A DNA stretch of 64,000 nucleotides from an uncultured SAR86 cluster bacterium. Lineage in GTDB: Bacteria; Pseudomonadota; Gammaproteobacteria; Magnimaribacterales; Magnimaribacteraceae. The DNA lies in contig CACBBD010000001.1 of the NCBI GenBank assembly GCA_902537425.1, positions 1 through 64,000 on the forward strand, written 5' to 3'. Below are positions 1-8,193 of this stretch, one piece after another (within the stretch, counting starts at the first letter, position 1; the number at the start of each line of letters is the position of its first letter). A program made the translations under genes and the position numbers. The notes beneath the pieces were generated by a model that saw only the letters and a list, made by a program, of their open reading frames with translations, searched no databases and was not told the DNA's origin.

Positions 1-617
1 CCATGTGGGCATCATCGGCTCCTGAAGTTGAGCCCTATCCTGCTGGATTGAATGATTGTGTATCAGGTCTTAAATGGGTTCATGCTAATGCAAAAGAGCT
101 AAATATAGACAACACCAGAATCATTGTTGCTGGTGAAAGCGGAGGAGGAAATTTAACCATAGCCACAAGTTTGAAACTCAAACAAGACGGTGATATTGAA
201 TTGATTAAAGGTCTATATGCTTTATGTCCCTACATAGCAGGGCAATGGCCCTTACCGGAAAATCCCTCCTCAGAAGAGAATGAAGGTATTTTACTCTCGC
301 TTCATAGCGAGCATGAATACTCTCACGGCGCCATTATTTATGGGATTGAAGCTTATAAAAATAAAGATCCACTAGCTTGGCCCAGTTTCGCAACTGAGGA
401 CGATGTAAAAGGTCTTCCCAAAACTTATATTTTGGTCAATGAGATGGATCCACTTAGAGATGAAGGTGTGAATTTTTATCGTTTACTGAGGGAAGCTGAT
501 GTGGATGCGCAGTGCAGACAGGTGATGGGTTCAGTTCATGGAACAGATATATTTCTTGGCTGCCCTGAAATTAGCGACGAAACCGCACTATCGATTGCGA
601 ACTTTGTAAAAAATTAA
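1..617 (+). CDS. Alpha/beta hydrolase (HSL-family esterase), 5'-truncated by window edge
   Basis: This is the C-terminal part of an alpha/beta-hydrolase-fold esterase or lipase of the hormone-sensitive-lipase type. The visible 204 residues contain the nucleophile elbow GESGGGN (family consensus GDSAGGN), the acid segment NEMDPLRDEG and the catalytic histidine in SVHGTD, so the triad is intact. The oxyanion-hole HGGG motif that normally lies 70-80 residues before the nucleophile is missing because the gene begins before base 1; the ATG at 3 is probably internal. No signal peptide can be assessed. The substrate cannot be told from sequence. The stop overlaps the convergent channel gene by 4 bp (TTAA). 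Confidence 0.85.
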   Translation, partial: MWASSAPEVEPYPAGLNDCVSGLKWVHANAKELNIDNTRIIVAGESGGGNLTIATSLKLKQDGDIELIKGLYALCPYIAGQWPLPENPSSEENEGILLSLHSEHEYSHGAIIYGIEAYKNKDPLAWPSFATEDDVKGLPKTYILVNEMDPLRDEGVNFYRLLREADVDAQCRQVMGSVHGTDIFLGCPEISDETALSIANFVKN

Positions 618-1345
618 TTTATATCTTCTGGATCATCCGGAAGAAAGTTGTCCTTAGATTCGATGGTCATCACATCAACAATAACTCCTATGACCATGTT
701 TAATAGAACAACGGCATTGATAATGATGAAGCTAACAAAATATATCCATGACAAGGGATAAATTACTATCACATCACTCATTATGGCTCCCCAGTCGTCA
801 TAGGTCGCAACTTGCATGAGTGTGAGCATGGCAACACCAATATTGCCCCAACGATCTGGTTCGATTTCACCAAAAATTAAAGTGCCAATTGCGCCCCATA
901 TATAAATAAAGATAAACATTAAAAGCGCGATAAAACCGACTCTAGGTATAGTTTTAATAAGAGCCTCTATGATGTGTCTGAAAGCAGGTACTACTGTAAC
1001 TATTCTTAAGATTCTTATTATCCTTAATAGACGAGCAACAAAAACACTTTCCGCTCCCCCCACAGGAATCAAACTGATAGTGACAATAATAAAATCAAAT
1101 ACATTCCATCCATCCTTAAAAAATTTAACCAAGGACTTTTCTGCGATCATTCGAATTAATATTTCTATGGTGAAGAAAATGGTGATGCCATAGTCAAAAA
1201 ATTCAAGTAGATAAATGTAGTTTGAGGGAATGTCATAAGAGGAAACACCTGCATACAAAGCCGATGCTAGGATTACAGATATAACGAGAGAATTAAAAAA
1301 CTTACTGTTTCTGATCTTTAGAAAAAAATCTACAAAACCATTCAT
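614..1345 (-). CDS. Voltage-gated cation channel, NaChBac/NavAb-like, with a DD selectivity filter
   Basis: Single-domain, six-TM voltage-gated channel subunit (ion transport protein family) that should form a homotetramer in the inner membrane. S4 carries four arginines at every third position (R106, R109, R112, R115, counted from a GTG one codon before the ATG used here). The pore reads TLMQVATYDDWGAIM; the NaChBac/NavAb filter is TLESW, so here it is TYDDW at 182-186. Two consecutive acids resemble the engineered Ca2+-selective CavAb filter (TLDDW). The C-terminal tail is short, without an obvious coiled coil. ATG at 1345 is preferred over GTG at 1348 because GGAG lies 6 nt upstream. It follows the giant surface-protein gene on the same strand by 42 bp, with its own possible -10. 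Confidence 0.88.
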   Translation of the reverse strand: MNGFVDFFLKIRNSKFFNSLVISVILASALYAGVSSYDIPSNYIYLLEFFDYGITIFFTIEILIRMIAEKSLVKFFKDGWNVFDFIIVTISLIPVGGAESVFVARLLRIIRILRIVTVVPAFRHIIEALIKTIPRVGFIALLMFIFIYIWGAIGTLIFGEIEPDRWGNIGVAMLTLMQVATYDDWGAIMSDVIVIYPLSWIYFVSFIIINAVVLLNMVIGVIVDVMTIESKDNFLPDDPEDIN

Positions 1346-1363
1346 CACTATCTCCTTTTCTGC

Positions 1364-1369
1364 ATTATA
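1364..1369 (-). promoter_or_regulatory. Candidate -10 element of the channel gene
   Basis: A perfect TATAAT on the minus strand lies about 19 nt upstream of the channel's ATG, with an AGGAG ribosome site between them. A weak TTGCTA sits 19 nt further upstream, inside the end of the preceding gene. This suggests the channel can be transcribed separately from the giant surface-protein gene, but the -35 match is poor. Confidence 0.35.
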
Positions 1370-1387
1370 GTTGAAAAATTTAATTAA

Positions 1388-4300
1388 CTAGCAACCACCG
1401 CTTATACAAAGAAGATAAATACCTTCTGCCGTATAAAAATCATTGGCTCCAGCTGTTCCTGTATCTCCAGATTTATATAAATTCACATTCACCCTTCCTC
1501 CACTCTCCGTAGGAGATGAATCGCCGAAAAGAGCACCTGCCACTGCAGCTCCACCCAGCCAACTGTTATCCAAGGAATCCGTAGAAGTCCCTGTGTAAGT
1601 ATTATTGGTTCCTGTGATAGCTACGGAAAAAGAAGCAAAACCAGCATTTGCTACAATCGGATTTTTATCATCAAAGTTAGTGAAATCTAAAGTTCCAGAA
1701 TATCCACTTGCACCCCAGCTAAATGACGCTGCAACATCAGCTGTGGTGGTGTATTTATGTACATCGTAATTTGTGCCAGTCTGATTATATCTATAAGCAA
1801 CATTTACTGCGGCTGCACCACTCATAGAAGCGGATCCTGAAGTTGGTATTTCATTTTGATCCACAAGCTCTCCGCCTACCCAAGTACCTAAATGAACTGA
1901 AGCATTTTGATCGCCTGAATTAGGAGATATATCGGCAGCACTCATGGCCCAGAAACCCCAAGTGGAATATTCAGTATTCGGCATTGAATCATTGCCACCT
2001 GTATGAAACAGATCAGAATCCTCTTTATCCAAGGTATTGTAAGAAACCATTACTCCAGCCAAGTTATTAGAACCGCCTGAAGTCCCATCAATTTGCGCAC
2101 CATCGTCTTGAATTTCTGCTGCAAAGACTTCACTTGAAATGTAAGCTGATTTTGCTTCATCATTGGTGGCATCGCCAAACTTTAAAGTCATAGAGCCAGT
2201 ATCCACCGTACTCCAATTAGACGTATAGTTATTTGAGGGTGCTGCACTGATGGTCATAGGTGCGACCACTTGCACATCGTCGTTAGTCGTATCAAACGTA
2301 AAGGTTGCAAGCGTGCTGCTTGAACGAATTGAAGAAAGCTGAGAGTTGCCTGTGCCACTGACATCAAATTCTAAAATGCCACTGAAAAATCCACTGTAAC
2401 CCGTAGCACTCGATGAATAAAAATCTGAAGATCTAAAATCACTTAAGCTTGCATAGTCTGCATAAGAAGAACTTGAAGGTTTAACGTCTTGAACCACAGC
2501 AGAGATATCAAAGGTACCAGTGCTGAAGGTATCGTTATTAGAGTTGTAATTAACTCCCAAGGTCATATTACCTGACTTGTAGGGATCAGAAGATGTAATC
2601 ATGGCGCCGCCAGGTTGATTGGAGCTATCACCCCAAAAGCAGCCACTATCATTGGAGGTTGCGCACTCAATTGGAGAAGTACCATAATTAATACCCAAAC
2701 CATCATTATCGGCATTGGTCGCACCCTGATAGGACCAATAATGGTAGCCATCCATGCCCAAGCCAGTATCTCCTGCTGAATATCTAGTCGTATCATTTTT
2801 TCGATAATCCACATTAGATATCACCACATTCAAAAGACTCTGTTGATCATCTCGAGTGGTGCTACCTGAGGCACCATCGTATGAATCTTTGAAAGAAATT
2901 TGTGCCCAAAGGCCAACCCCTGCGCCACTTGGATTAAGAACTTGCCACCACATGGATTGACCTTCAGGCAACTCATTGGTGCTCCCATTGAATCTTGAGG
3001 TATCAAGCATGTCAGAGCTATCAAGTGCGATGCTAGAAAAATCATAATAGTTATCATAGGTATTACATGCCGAGGCATTATTACCTATGCCCAAGCAATA
3101 ATCATGTCCAACATCACCATAAGACCAAAGCGTTTTTGGAATGAAATTGGGAATAAAGTAATCGTTGCTAGTTCCACTGGCTGCAAAGTTTTCAATTGGA
3201 ATCACTGCCATGGCAATGACTCGCTTATTGCCATTTGTAAAGGATACAAAGTTCGCATCCTTATAAACCTCTCCGGCTAGAGTTACTTGATCTTCATAGA
3301 GATTATAGGTGGATGAAGTTTCAGTGCCCAAGGTTCTCGCATAATTAAGTATGTGAGTATCTAAATTACCAGAGGACTGCTGATTGAGAGTAAGCCAAAC
3401 AAAAACATCTGATTTATATTCCGAGTCTGTCATCGAAGCCGGGAAAAAACCAAATGAACCAGAACAATAGGTATTAAAGCCTGATGGACAAATTAATCTT
3501 GAATCACCTAAATCCCCGGTTGTCTGTTGAAATGTAGTTCCGCCATAAGTATAGCTGACGTTGATCCCCCCGCTGCCTTGTTGCCAGGCGAAATTGGCAC
3601 CACTCATGATGGTTTCTAAAAAAGCTACTATGGAATTATTTTTTGCTGTCCAATTGCTATTCTCACCAGTAAGAATTAGAACTTTATTTTCTTGCTGGAT
3701 AAATGATAATCCTGCTGATCTGTTGTTAGTATAATCTGTATTATTTTGGTTGTATTGACTGTTTGCGCCGTCAACCACTACATCATAATTAGATATGTCT
3801 GAGTAGGTATAATTTATGAGTGATTGATTATAAGTTGCATTAAAAGGTTCGGTGGCAGAAGAGTTTGCGTTAGTCCAACTATTTGCGTAAGTTGAGTAAT
3901 GATCTGTAATTAAAAGGTTGCCGCCAATACCAGTGCTGCTGGTATAACTTATTTGTGCTCCTGCCTTATCAGTGGTCATGAACCAATATTCAGCGCCTTC
4001 TAGTCGTCCTGCAGTCAGGAAGTCAGCATTGGCTATGGTGGTGGTAACTGCCGTGCCTAGAGGGCTGTAATACTTACCATCAAGTGCGGAAGAATTTGGT
4101 GCAAAAGCAAATTGACCATTGCCTGAGGTGTCAACTGGGAAATAATAGCGCCAATTTAATGCGGTTCCAGAATTTATTTCCACTGGCACGTAATTGTTAG
4201 AAGTATCATCCACACTTGTAATGTCAGTTGAATTGGTGGTACCAACTTGCTCTAAAGTGTAAGCAGCGAGGCTTGATCCAGACGGACCCCGAGTTGCAGT

Positions 4301-7300
4301 TGCACCAAATCCACTTCTTGAAACTGAATTATAGTCAGCAGAATATCGCAGCACGGCCGATTCAAGTTCTTCAATATTACCCACATTGACCGTGAAATTA
4401 TCAGTAGTTGTGGTGCCTCCTCCTGAAGCAGTTAACGTAAGCGCATAACTCTTAGCTGTTTCAAAATCTAAAGTAGCATTGGTGGTAATGTTACCACTGC
4501 TATCCACGGCAAAATTACTGCTGCCTGTTCCACTTAGGGTATATGTGACGCTGTCACTTTCAGGGTTATTGATACTCGAACTACCGACCGAAGTTCCAGA
4601 ACTAGAAGACTCGGCTAAAGCGGCTCCACTATTTGCTAAGGTGACCGCGAGAGTATTAATGGCGGCATTGTCGACAGTCAATGTAAAGGTCTGAGAAGCT
4701 GTGGTTACTCCATCAGTGGCTGTAACTGTAAAAGAATGAGATGTTTTAGTTTCATAATCTAGAGCATTGGCTAGAGTCACTTCTCCTGTCGAGCTGTTGA
4801 TTGCAAATTTATTATCAGAATCAGTGATTGAGTAACTTACTGTGCCTTCACTGTCTGAAGCAGAGGACGTCACAATAGTTGTACCTGTAGAAATAGTTTC
4901 CAATTGAGAGCTTGAAGCCAGAGATGCGCTGAAAGCTAAGTCAACATCGGTTACATTTAATGTGAAAGTCTCTGAGCTGGTGGTTGTTCCGTCACTAACA
5001 GTTACTGTGAAAGAATGAGATGTTTTAGTTTCATAATCCAAAGCATTCGCCAAGGTAACCTCACCTGTGGAACTATCTATCGCAAACTTATTATCGGCAT
5101 CAGTAATTGAATAGCTTAGAGTGCCTTCTGAATTGCTCGTAGAAAGCGTCAATATTGACGTGCCCGTTGAAATATTCTCGGCTTGATTAGCAGAAGCTAA
5201 ACTTGAAGTAACCGATAGATCAACATCAATTACAGTAACTGTAAGTTGCTTTGTTATAGTCTCCTTGCCATCTGAAGCAGAAACGGCAAGTGTATAAGAA
5301 GTTTTTGATTCAAAATCTAAAGCTGCTTTAAGAGTAATCCTGCCCTGACTATCTATGCCAAAAATATTACTCTCTGATGTAACATCATCTAAATCTGTAA
5401 TAGAGTATGTCACTTCTCCAGCAGCATCAGAAGAGCTTGCGTTTGCTACAGATGACCCTGTAGATATATTTTCTGCCAGCGTAACTTCCGTATTATCTAA
5501 TGAAAGGGCAAGCTCGCTGATATCAGTTACCGAGAAATTAATCTGAGTTTGTACCGAGTTGGTACCGTCACTACTCGTTAGAGTCAATTCATAAGAAGTT
5601 TTGGTCTCATAATCTAAACCAGTCTTCAAAGTGATAACGCCTTGATCGTCAATTGAAAATTGATCACTTCCTGTACCGGATAAAGTATAAGTAAGCGTAT
5701 CGGATTCAGGATCGGTATAAGCAACGGTAGCTATTGTTGATCCTGTAGTAATATTTTCTGCAAATTCACTTCCCTGAAGGCTGATTGTGACATCTGGTGA
5801 TTCATTAACATCTGATAACGTAATTGTAAGAGGTGAAGTGGTAGAGTTGGTTCCATCCGATGCAGTGACGTTGAAGGTATAAGATGTTTCTGTTTCATAA
5901 TCGAAGGTTACCTTTGAAGTAATATTGCCTTTGCTATCTATCTCAAAATTTTCACTTCCCGTTCCCGATAAAGAATAGGTAATAGTTTGTGATTCTGGAT
6001 CAACAGAACTGATCGTAGCCAGTGCAGTTCCCACCGCAATACTTTCTTCAAAGCTCTCTGATTTGAGGGTTGAAGAAAGGCTAGGTGCTTCATCAACATC
6101 AGATATATCAAATGTAATTACAGAGCTAGTTGTCAATTCTCCGTCACTAGCAACTAAGGTAATCTCGTAATTGGAGTAAGTTTCGAAGTCTAAAGAATCC
6201 TTTAGAGTTACATTTCCATTCTCATCCACATTGAAGTATTCACTCCCTGGGCCTGTCAAACTGTAAGTTATGGTATTGGACTCGGGATCTGCTACGCTTG
6301 AAGTTGCAATAATCGTGCCTAAGGCTGAATCTTCACTAAAAGATGTTGAGGATAAAGCTGAAGATAATGAAGGTGCTTCATTAATATCGCCAACATTGAT
6401 TAAAACTTCCGTCTCAGAGCTAAGCTCTCCATCGGTCGCTATTACTGTGAGGGTATAAGAAGCCTTGGCTTCAAAGTTTAAGCTCTCAGCTAATGTAATA
6501 TTTCCATCTTCATCAATAGTAAATTTATCACTACCCTCTCCACTTATTGAATAAGTGACTTCTTGATTCTCAGGATCGGAAATTGTTACTCCTACTAAAA
6601 CAGACCCTATAGATAGATCTTCTGCATAAGAATCCTGAATTTCGGTACTTACTGAAGGAGCCTCGTTGACATCTCGAACAGAGATATTGACTGGTATTAC
6701 GACTTCTTCATTTTCCCTCTGTACTATAAGGTTCAATGTGTAATTAGTTTTGCCTTCTTCATAGTTGGCACTACCTATAAAGACTAACGAATTAGTAGTC
6801 GAATTGTACTCAAATAAATCTTTATCTTCTCCATCAATTGCGACCGTAACTTCTACATCATCATCTTTATTGGTTTGAAGAGTTGCTAAATTGATATCTG
6901 TCTCATTCTCATTAATCTGAATACTTTCGTTACTTAAAGAAGCATCAAAAGGTGCCTCTTCAACTACAGTCTCAGTTACTTCAACTGCAGCAGTATCTTC
7001 AATGGAGGTTTCTGAGGCTTCTTCCGTTTCTTCAGTAGTTTCTTCAACTTCATCTGAAGTTGTATCAACATCAACTGCGGTATCAACAACATCATCAGCC
7101 GTAGAAAGTTCTGAGGGAGCTATATCCGAAGAGTTATCCGATACACCAGAAGAATCTAGTGCACTTTCATCAACGTCTGGCTGAGGATCATTATCAACAC
7201 CAGCTGAAGTATCTGCTTGATCAGATGTTTCAGTTTCTACACTAGAGTCAGATGTACTATCATCTTGTGTAGCGCTGTTATCTGATCCAGATTCTGTTTC

Positions 7301-8191
7301 TGTGGCTGAGGCACTTTCCTGTTGAGTATCATTATCCTGCCCTTGATCCTCAGAAGTATTGGTTTCTTCTGTTGTACTTTCTGATTGTTCTTCAGAAGCG
7401 CTTTCTTCTGAAGTTGTTTCTTCAGAGGACTCTTCACTCGACTCTTCTTGAGTTGATTCTTCTGTTGACTCCTCTTCTTTAGATTCCTCTGTAGATTCCT
7501 CTTCTGATGATTCTTCTTCTGATGACTCTTCTTCTGATGATTCTTCTGATGATTCTTCATCATTTTCGCGAGCTTCTAGTCCCTTTTGAAGTTCTGCTAA
7601 AAAAGTTTCACTCAGCTGCTGAGGTTCGCTTACTTCGTCTGTTGGATCTTCAACTGTCACAACAAACCCATTCTCTATCAAGCTAGTGGCCGCTGCGCTA
7701 TTTTGATTAGGAGTCATAGTCAACTCTTCTCCATAGACAAAAGCTGCAGAGGTAGAGAGTCCTTGTGTTTGAACTATCGTGATTCCACCCCTGATACCTA
7801 CAGTAGCAGAATTGGTTCTTATTAGGGCGGGCCTTTTCTTAGTCACTTTACCTCCCACCAACCTTAAAAGCCCACGAGACGAAACTTCCAAAGATCCTTC
7901 GGCAGTTTCGGGGTTATAGATGAATTTATCTAAAGTGACTGAGGAATTTGGCCCAATTGAAAAGGAAGTCCCATCTATAAGAAGAAGTGCCGCTCTCCCA
8001 ATAGCATCTGTTTCAAGAGTATGGTTTTGTATGATTTTATATCCGGCCTCTACGAGCTTTCTTTCTTCTTCCAATGTTAAGTCAGTGGTATTTTTGTTAA
8101 CAGCAGAGGCAACACCAATCTCCTTTGACATTGAAGTTTGCACGCTCAATAAAAGAGCCAAAATAAAATGAATTTTAAATAATCTAGTCAT
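1388..8191 (-). CDS. Giant secreted FecR-cadherin repeat protein with TbpB-like C-terminal end
   Basis: 2267-residue putative surface or secreted protein, probably an adhesin. Order: signal peptide 1-22 (no lipobox), FecR-like domain about 62-150 (DGTSFSIGPNS, TNSATVGIRGG), acidic Glu/Ser/Thr/Asp linker about 205-412, nine cadherin-like repeats of about 95 residues at about 413-1277 (each with an IDxxGxITL-like strand, LDFET/LDYET, and YTLTVxASDG), then about 990 Ser/Thr/Asn/Gly-rich residues I cannot assign. The last 50 residues include GALFGDSSPTESGGRVNV, resembling the FFGP-x-AxExGG signature of TbpB-type beta-barrel domains carried by Slam/type XI cargo. Starts 2 nt after the stop of the TPR-barrel gene, so export by that protein is a reasonable inference. 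Cadherin DxNDNAP-like calcium motifs appear as DVNEAP. The receptor or ligand is unknown. Confidence 0.85.
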   Translation of the reverse strand: MTRLFKIHFILALLLSVQTSMSKEIGVASAVNKNTTDLTLEEERKLVEAGYKIIQNHTLETDAIGRAALLLIDGTSFSIGPNSSVTLDKFIYNPETAEGSLEVSSRGLLRLVGGKVTKKRPALIRTNSATVGIRGGITIVQTQGLSTSAAFVYGEELTMTPNQNSAAATSLIENGFVVTVEDPTDEVSEPQQLSETFLAELQKGLEARENDEESSEESSEEESSEEESSEEESTEESKEEESTEESTQEESSEESSEETTSEESASEEQSESTTEETNTSEDQGQDNDTQQESASATETESGSDNSATQDDSTSDSSVETETSDQADTSAGVDNDPQPDVDESALDSSGVSDNSSDIAPSELSTADDVVDTAVDVDTTSDEVEETTEETEEASETSIEDTAAVEVTETVVEEAPFDASLSNESIQINENETDINLATLQTNKDDDVEVTVAIDGEDKDLFEYNSTTNSLVFIGSANYEEGKTNYTLNLIVQRENEEVVIPVNISVRDVNEAPSVSTEIQDSYAEDLSIGSVLVGVTISDPENQEVTYSISGEGSDKFTIDEDGNITLAESLNFEAKASYTLTVIATDGELSSETEVLINVGDINEAPSLSSALSSTSFSEDSALGTIIATSSVADPESNTITYSLTGPGSEYFNVDENGNVTLKDSLDFETYSNYEITLVASDGELTTSSVITFDISDVDEAPSLSSTLKSESFEESIAVGTALATISSVDPESQTITYSLSGTGSENFEIDSKGNITSKVTFDYETETSYTFNVTASDGTNSTTSPLTITLSDVNESPDVTISLQGSEFAENITTGSTIATVAYTDPESDTLTYTLSGTGSDQFSIDDQGVITLKTGLDYETKTSYELTLTSSDGTNSVQTQINFSVTDISELALSLDNTEVTLAENISTGSSVANASSSDAAGEVTYSITDLDDVTSESNIFGIDSQGRITLKAALDFESKTSYTLAVSASDGKETITKQLTVTVIDVDLSVTSSLASANQAENISTGTSILTLSTSNSEGTLSYSITDADNKFAIDSSTGEVTLANALDYETKTSHSFTVTVSDGTTTSSETFTLNVTDVDLAFSASLASSSQLETISTGTTIVTSSASDSEGTVSYSITDSDNKFAINSSTGEVTLANALDYETKTSHSFTVTATDGVTTASQTFTLTVDNAAINTLAVTLANSGAALAESSSSGTSVGSSSINNPESDSVTYTLSGTGSSNFAVDSSGNITTNATLDFETAKSYALTLTASGGGTTTTDNFTVNVGNIEELESAVLRYSADYNSVSRSGFGATATRGPSGSSLAAYTLEQVGTTNSTDITSVDDTSNNYVPVEINSGTALNWRYYFPVDTSGNGQFAFAPNSSALDGKYYSPLGTAVTTTIANADFLTAGRLEGAEYWFMTTDKAGAQISYTSSTGIGGNLLITDHYSTYANSWTNANSSATEPFNATYNQSLINYTYSDISNYDVVVDGANSQYNQNNTDYTNNRSAGLSFIQQENKVLILTGENSNWTAKNNSIVAFLETIMSGANFAWQQGSGGINVSYTYGGTTFQQTTGDLGDSRLICPSGFNTYCSGSFGFFPASMTDSEYKSDVFVWLTLNQQSSGNLDTHILNYARTLGTETSSTYNLYEDQVTLAGEVYKDANFVSFTNGNKRVIAMAVIPIENFAASGTSNDYFIPNFIPKTLWSYGDVGHDYCLGIGNNASACNTYDNYYDFSSIALDSSDMLDTSRFNGSTNELPEGQSMWWQVLNPSGAGVGLWAQISFKDSYDGASGSTTRDDQQSLLNVVISNVDYRKNDTTRYSAGDTGLGMDGYHYWSYQGATNADNDGLGINYGTSPIECATSNDSGCFWGDSSNQPGGAMITSSDPYKSGNMTLGVNYNSNNDTFSTGTFDISAVVQDVKPSSSSYADYASLSDFRSSDFYSSSATGYSGFFSGILEFDVSGTGNSQLSSIRSSSTLATFTFDTTNDDVQVVAPMTISAAPSNNYTSNWSTVDTGSMTLKFGDATNDEAKSAYISSEVFAAEIQDDGAQIDGTSGGSNNLAGVMVSYNTLDKEDSDLFHTGGNDSMPNTEYSTWGFWAMSAADISPNSGDQNASVHLGTWVGGELVDQNEIPTSGSASMSGAAAVNVAYRYNQTGTNYDVHKYTTTADVAASFSWGASGYSGTLDFTNFDDKNPIVANAGFASFSVAITGTNNTYTGTSTDSLDNSWLGGAAVAGALFGDSSPTESGGRVNVNLYKSGDTGTAGANDFYTAEGIYLLCISGGC
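4360..6960 (-). repeat. Nine tandem cadherin-like repeats (coding)
   Basis: Nine in-frame units of about 280-295 bp encode cadherin-like domains. Unit boundaries fall after the DVNEAP-type linkers. Units 7 and 8 (about 4690-5170) are the most alike: both encode DNKFAI(D/N)SSTGEVTLANAL followed by DYETKTSHSFTVT, and their DNA is visibly similar, so they look like the most recent duplication. The first unit is the most diverged. Confidence 0.8.
6990..7580 (-). repeat. Low-complexity acidic linker with GAAGAATCA-type triplet repeats
   Basis: Encodes roughly 200 residues that are almost entirely Glu, Ser, Thr, Asp, Ala and Val, including ESSEEESSEEESSEEES-type runs around 7440-7560. At DNA level it is an imperfect repeat of GAA/GAT plus TCA/TCT codons. 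It is open in several other frames, which yields spurious reading frames. Likely a flexible negatively charged spacer that holds the cadherin rod away from the cell; the length may vary between strains through slippage (inference). Confidence 0.75.
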
Positions 8192-8193
8192 AC

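Noticed and set aside
4360-6960. Regularly spaced repeats that might suggest a CRISPR or other array
   Set aside because: The units are about 290 bp, in frame, and encode cadherin-like domains.
7002-7563. Open frames of 60-108 codons on both strands within the acidic linker
   Set aside because: They are by-products of the GAA/TCA codon repeat; composition is low-complexity Lys/Gln or Ser with no start signals.
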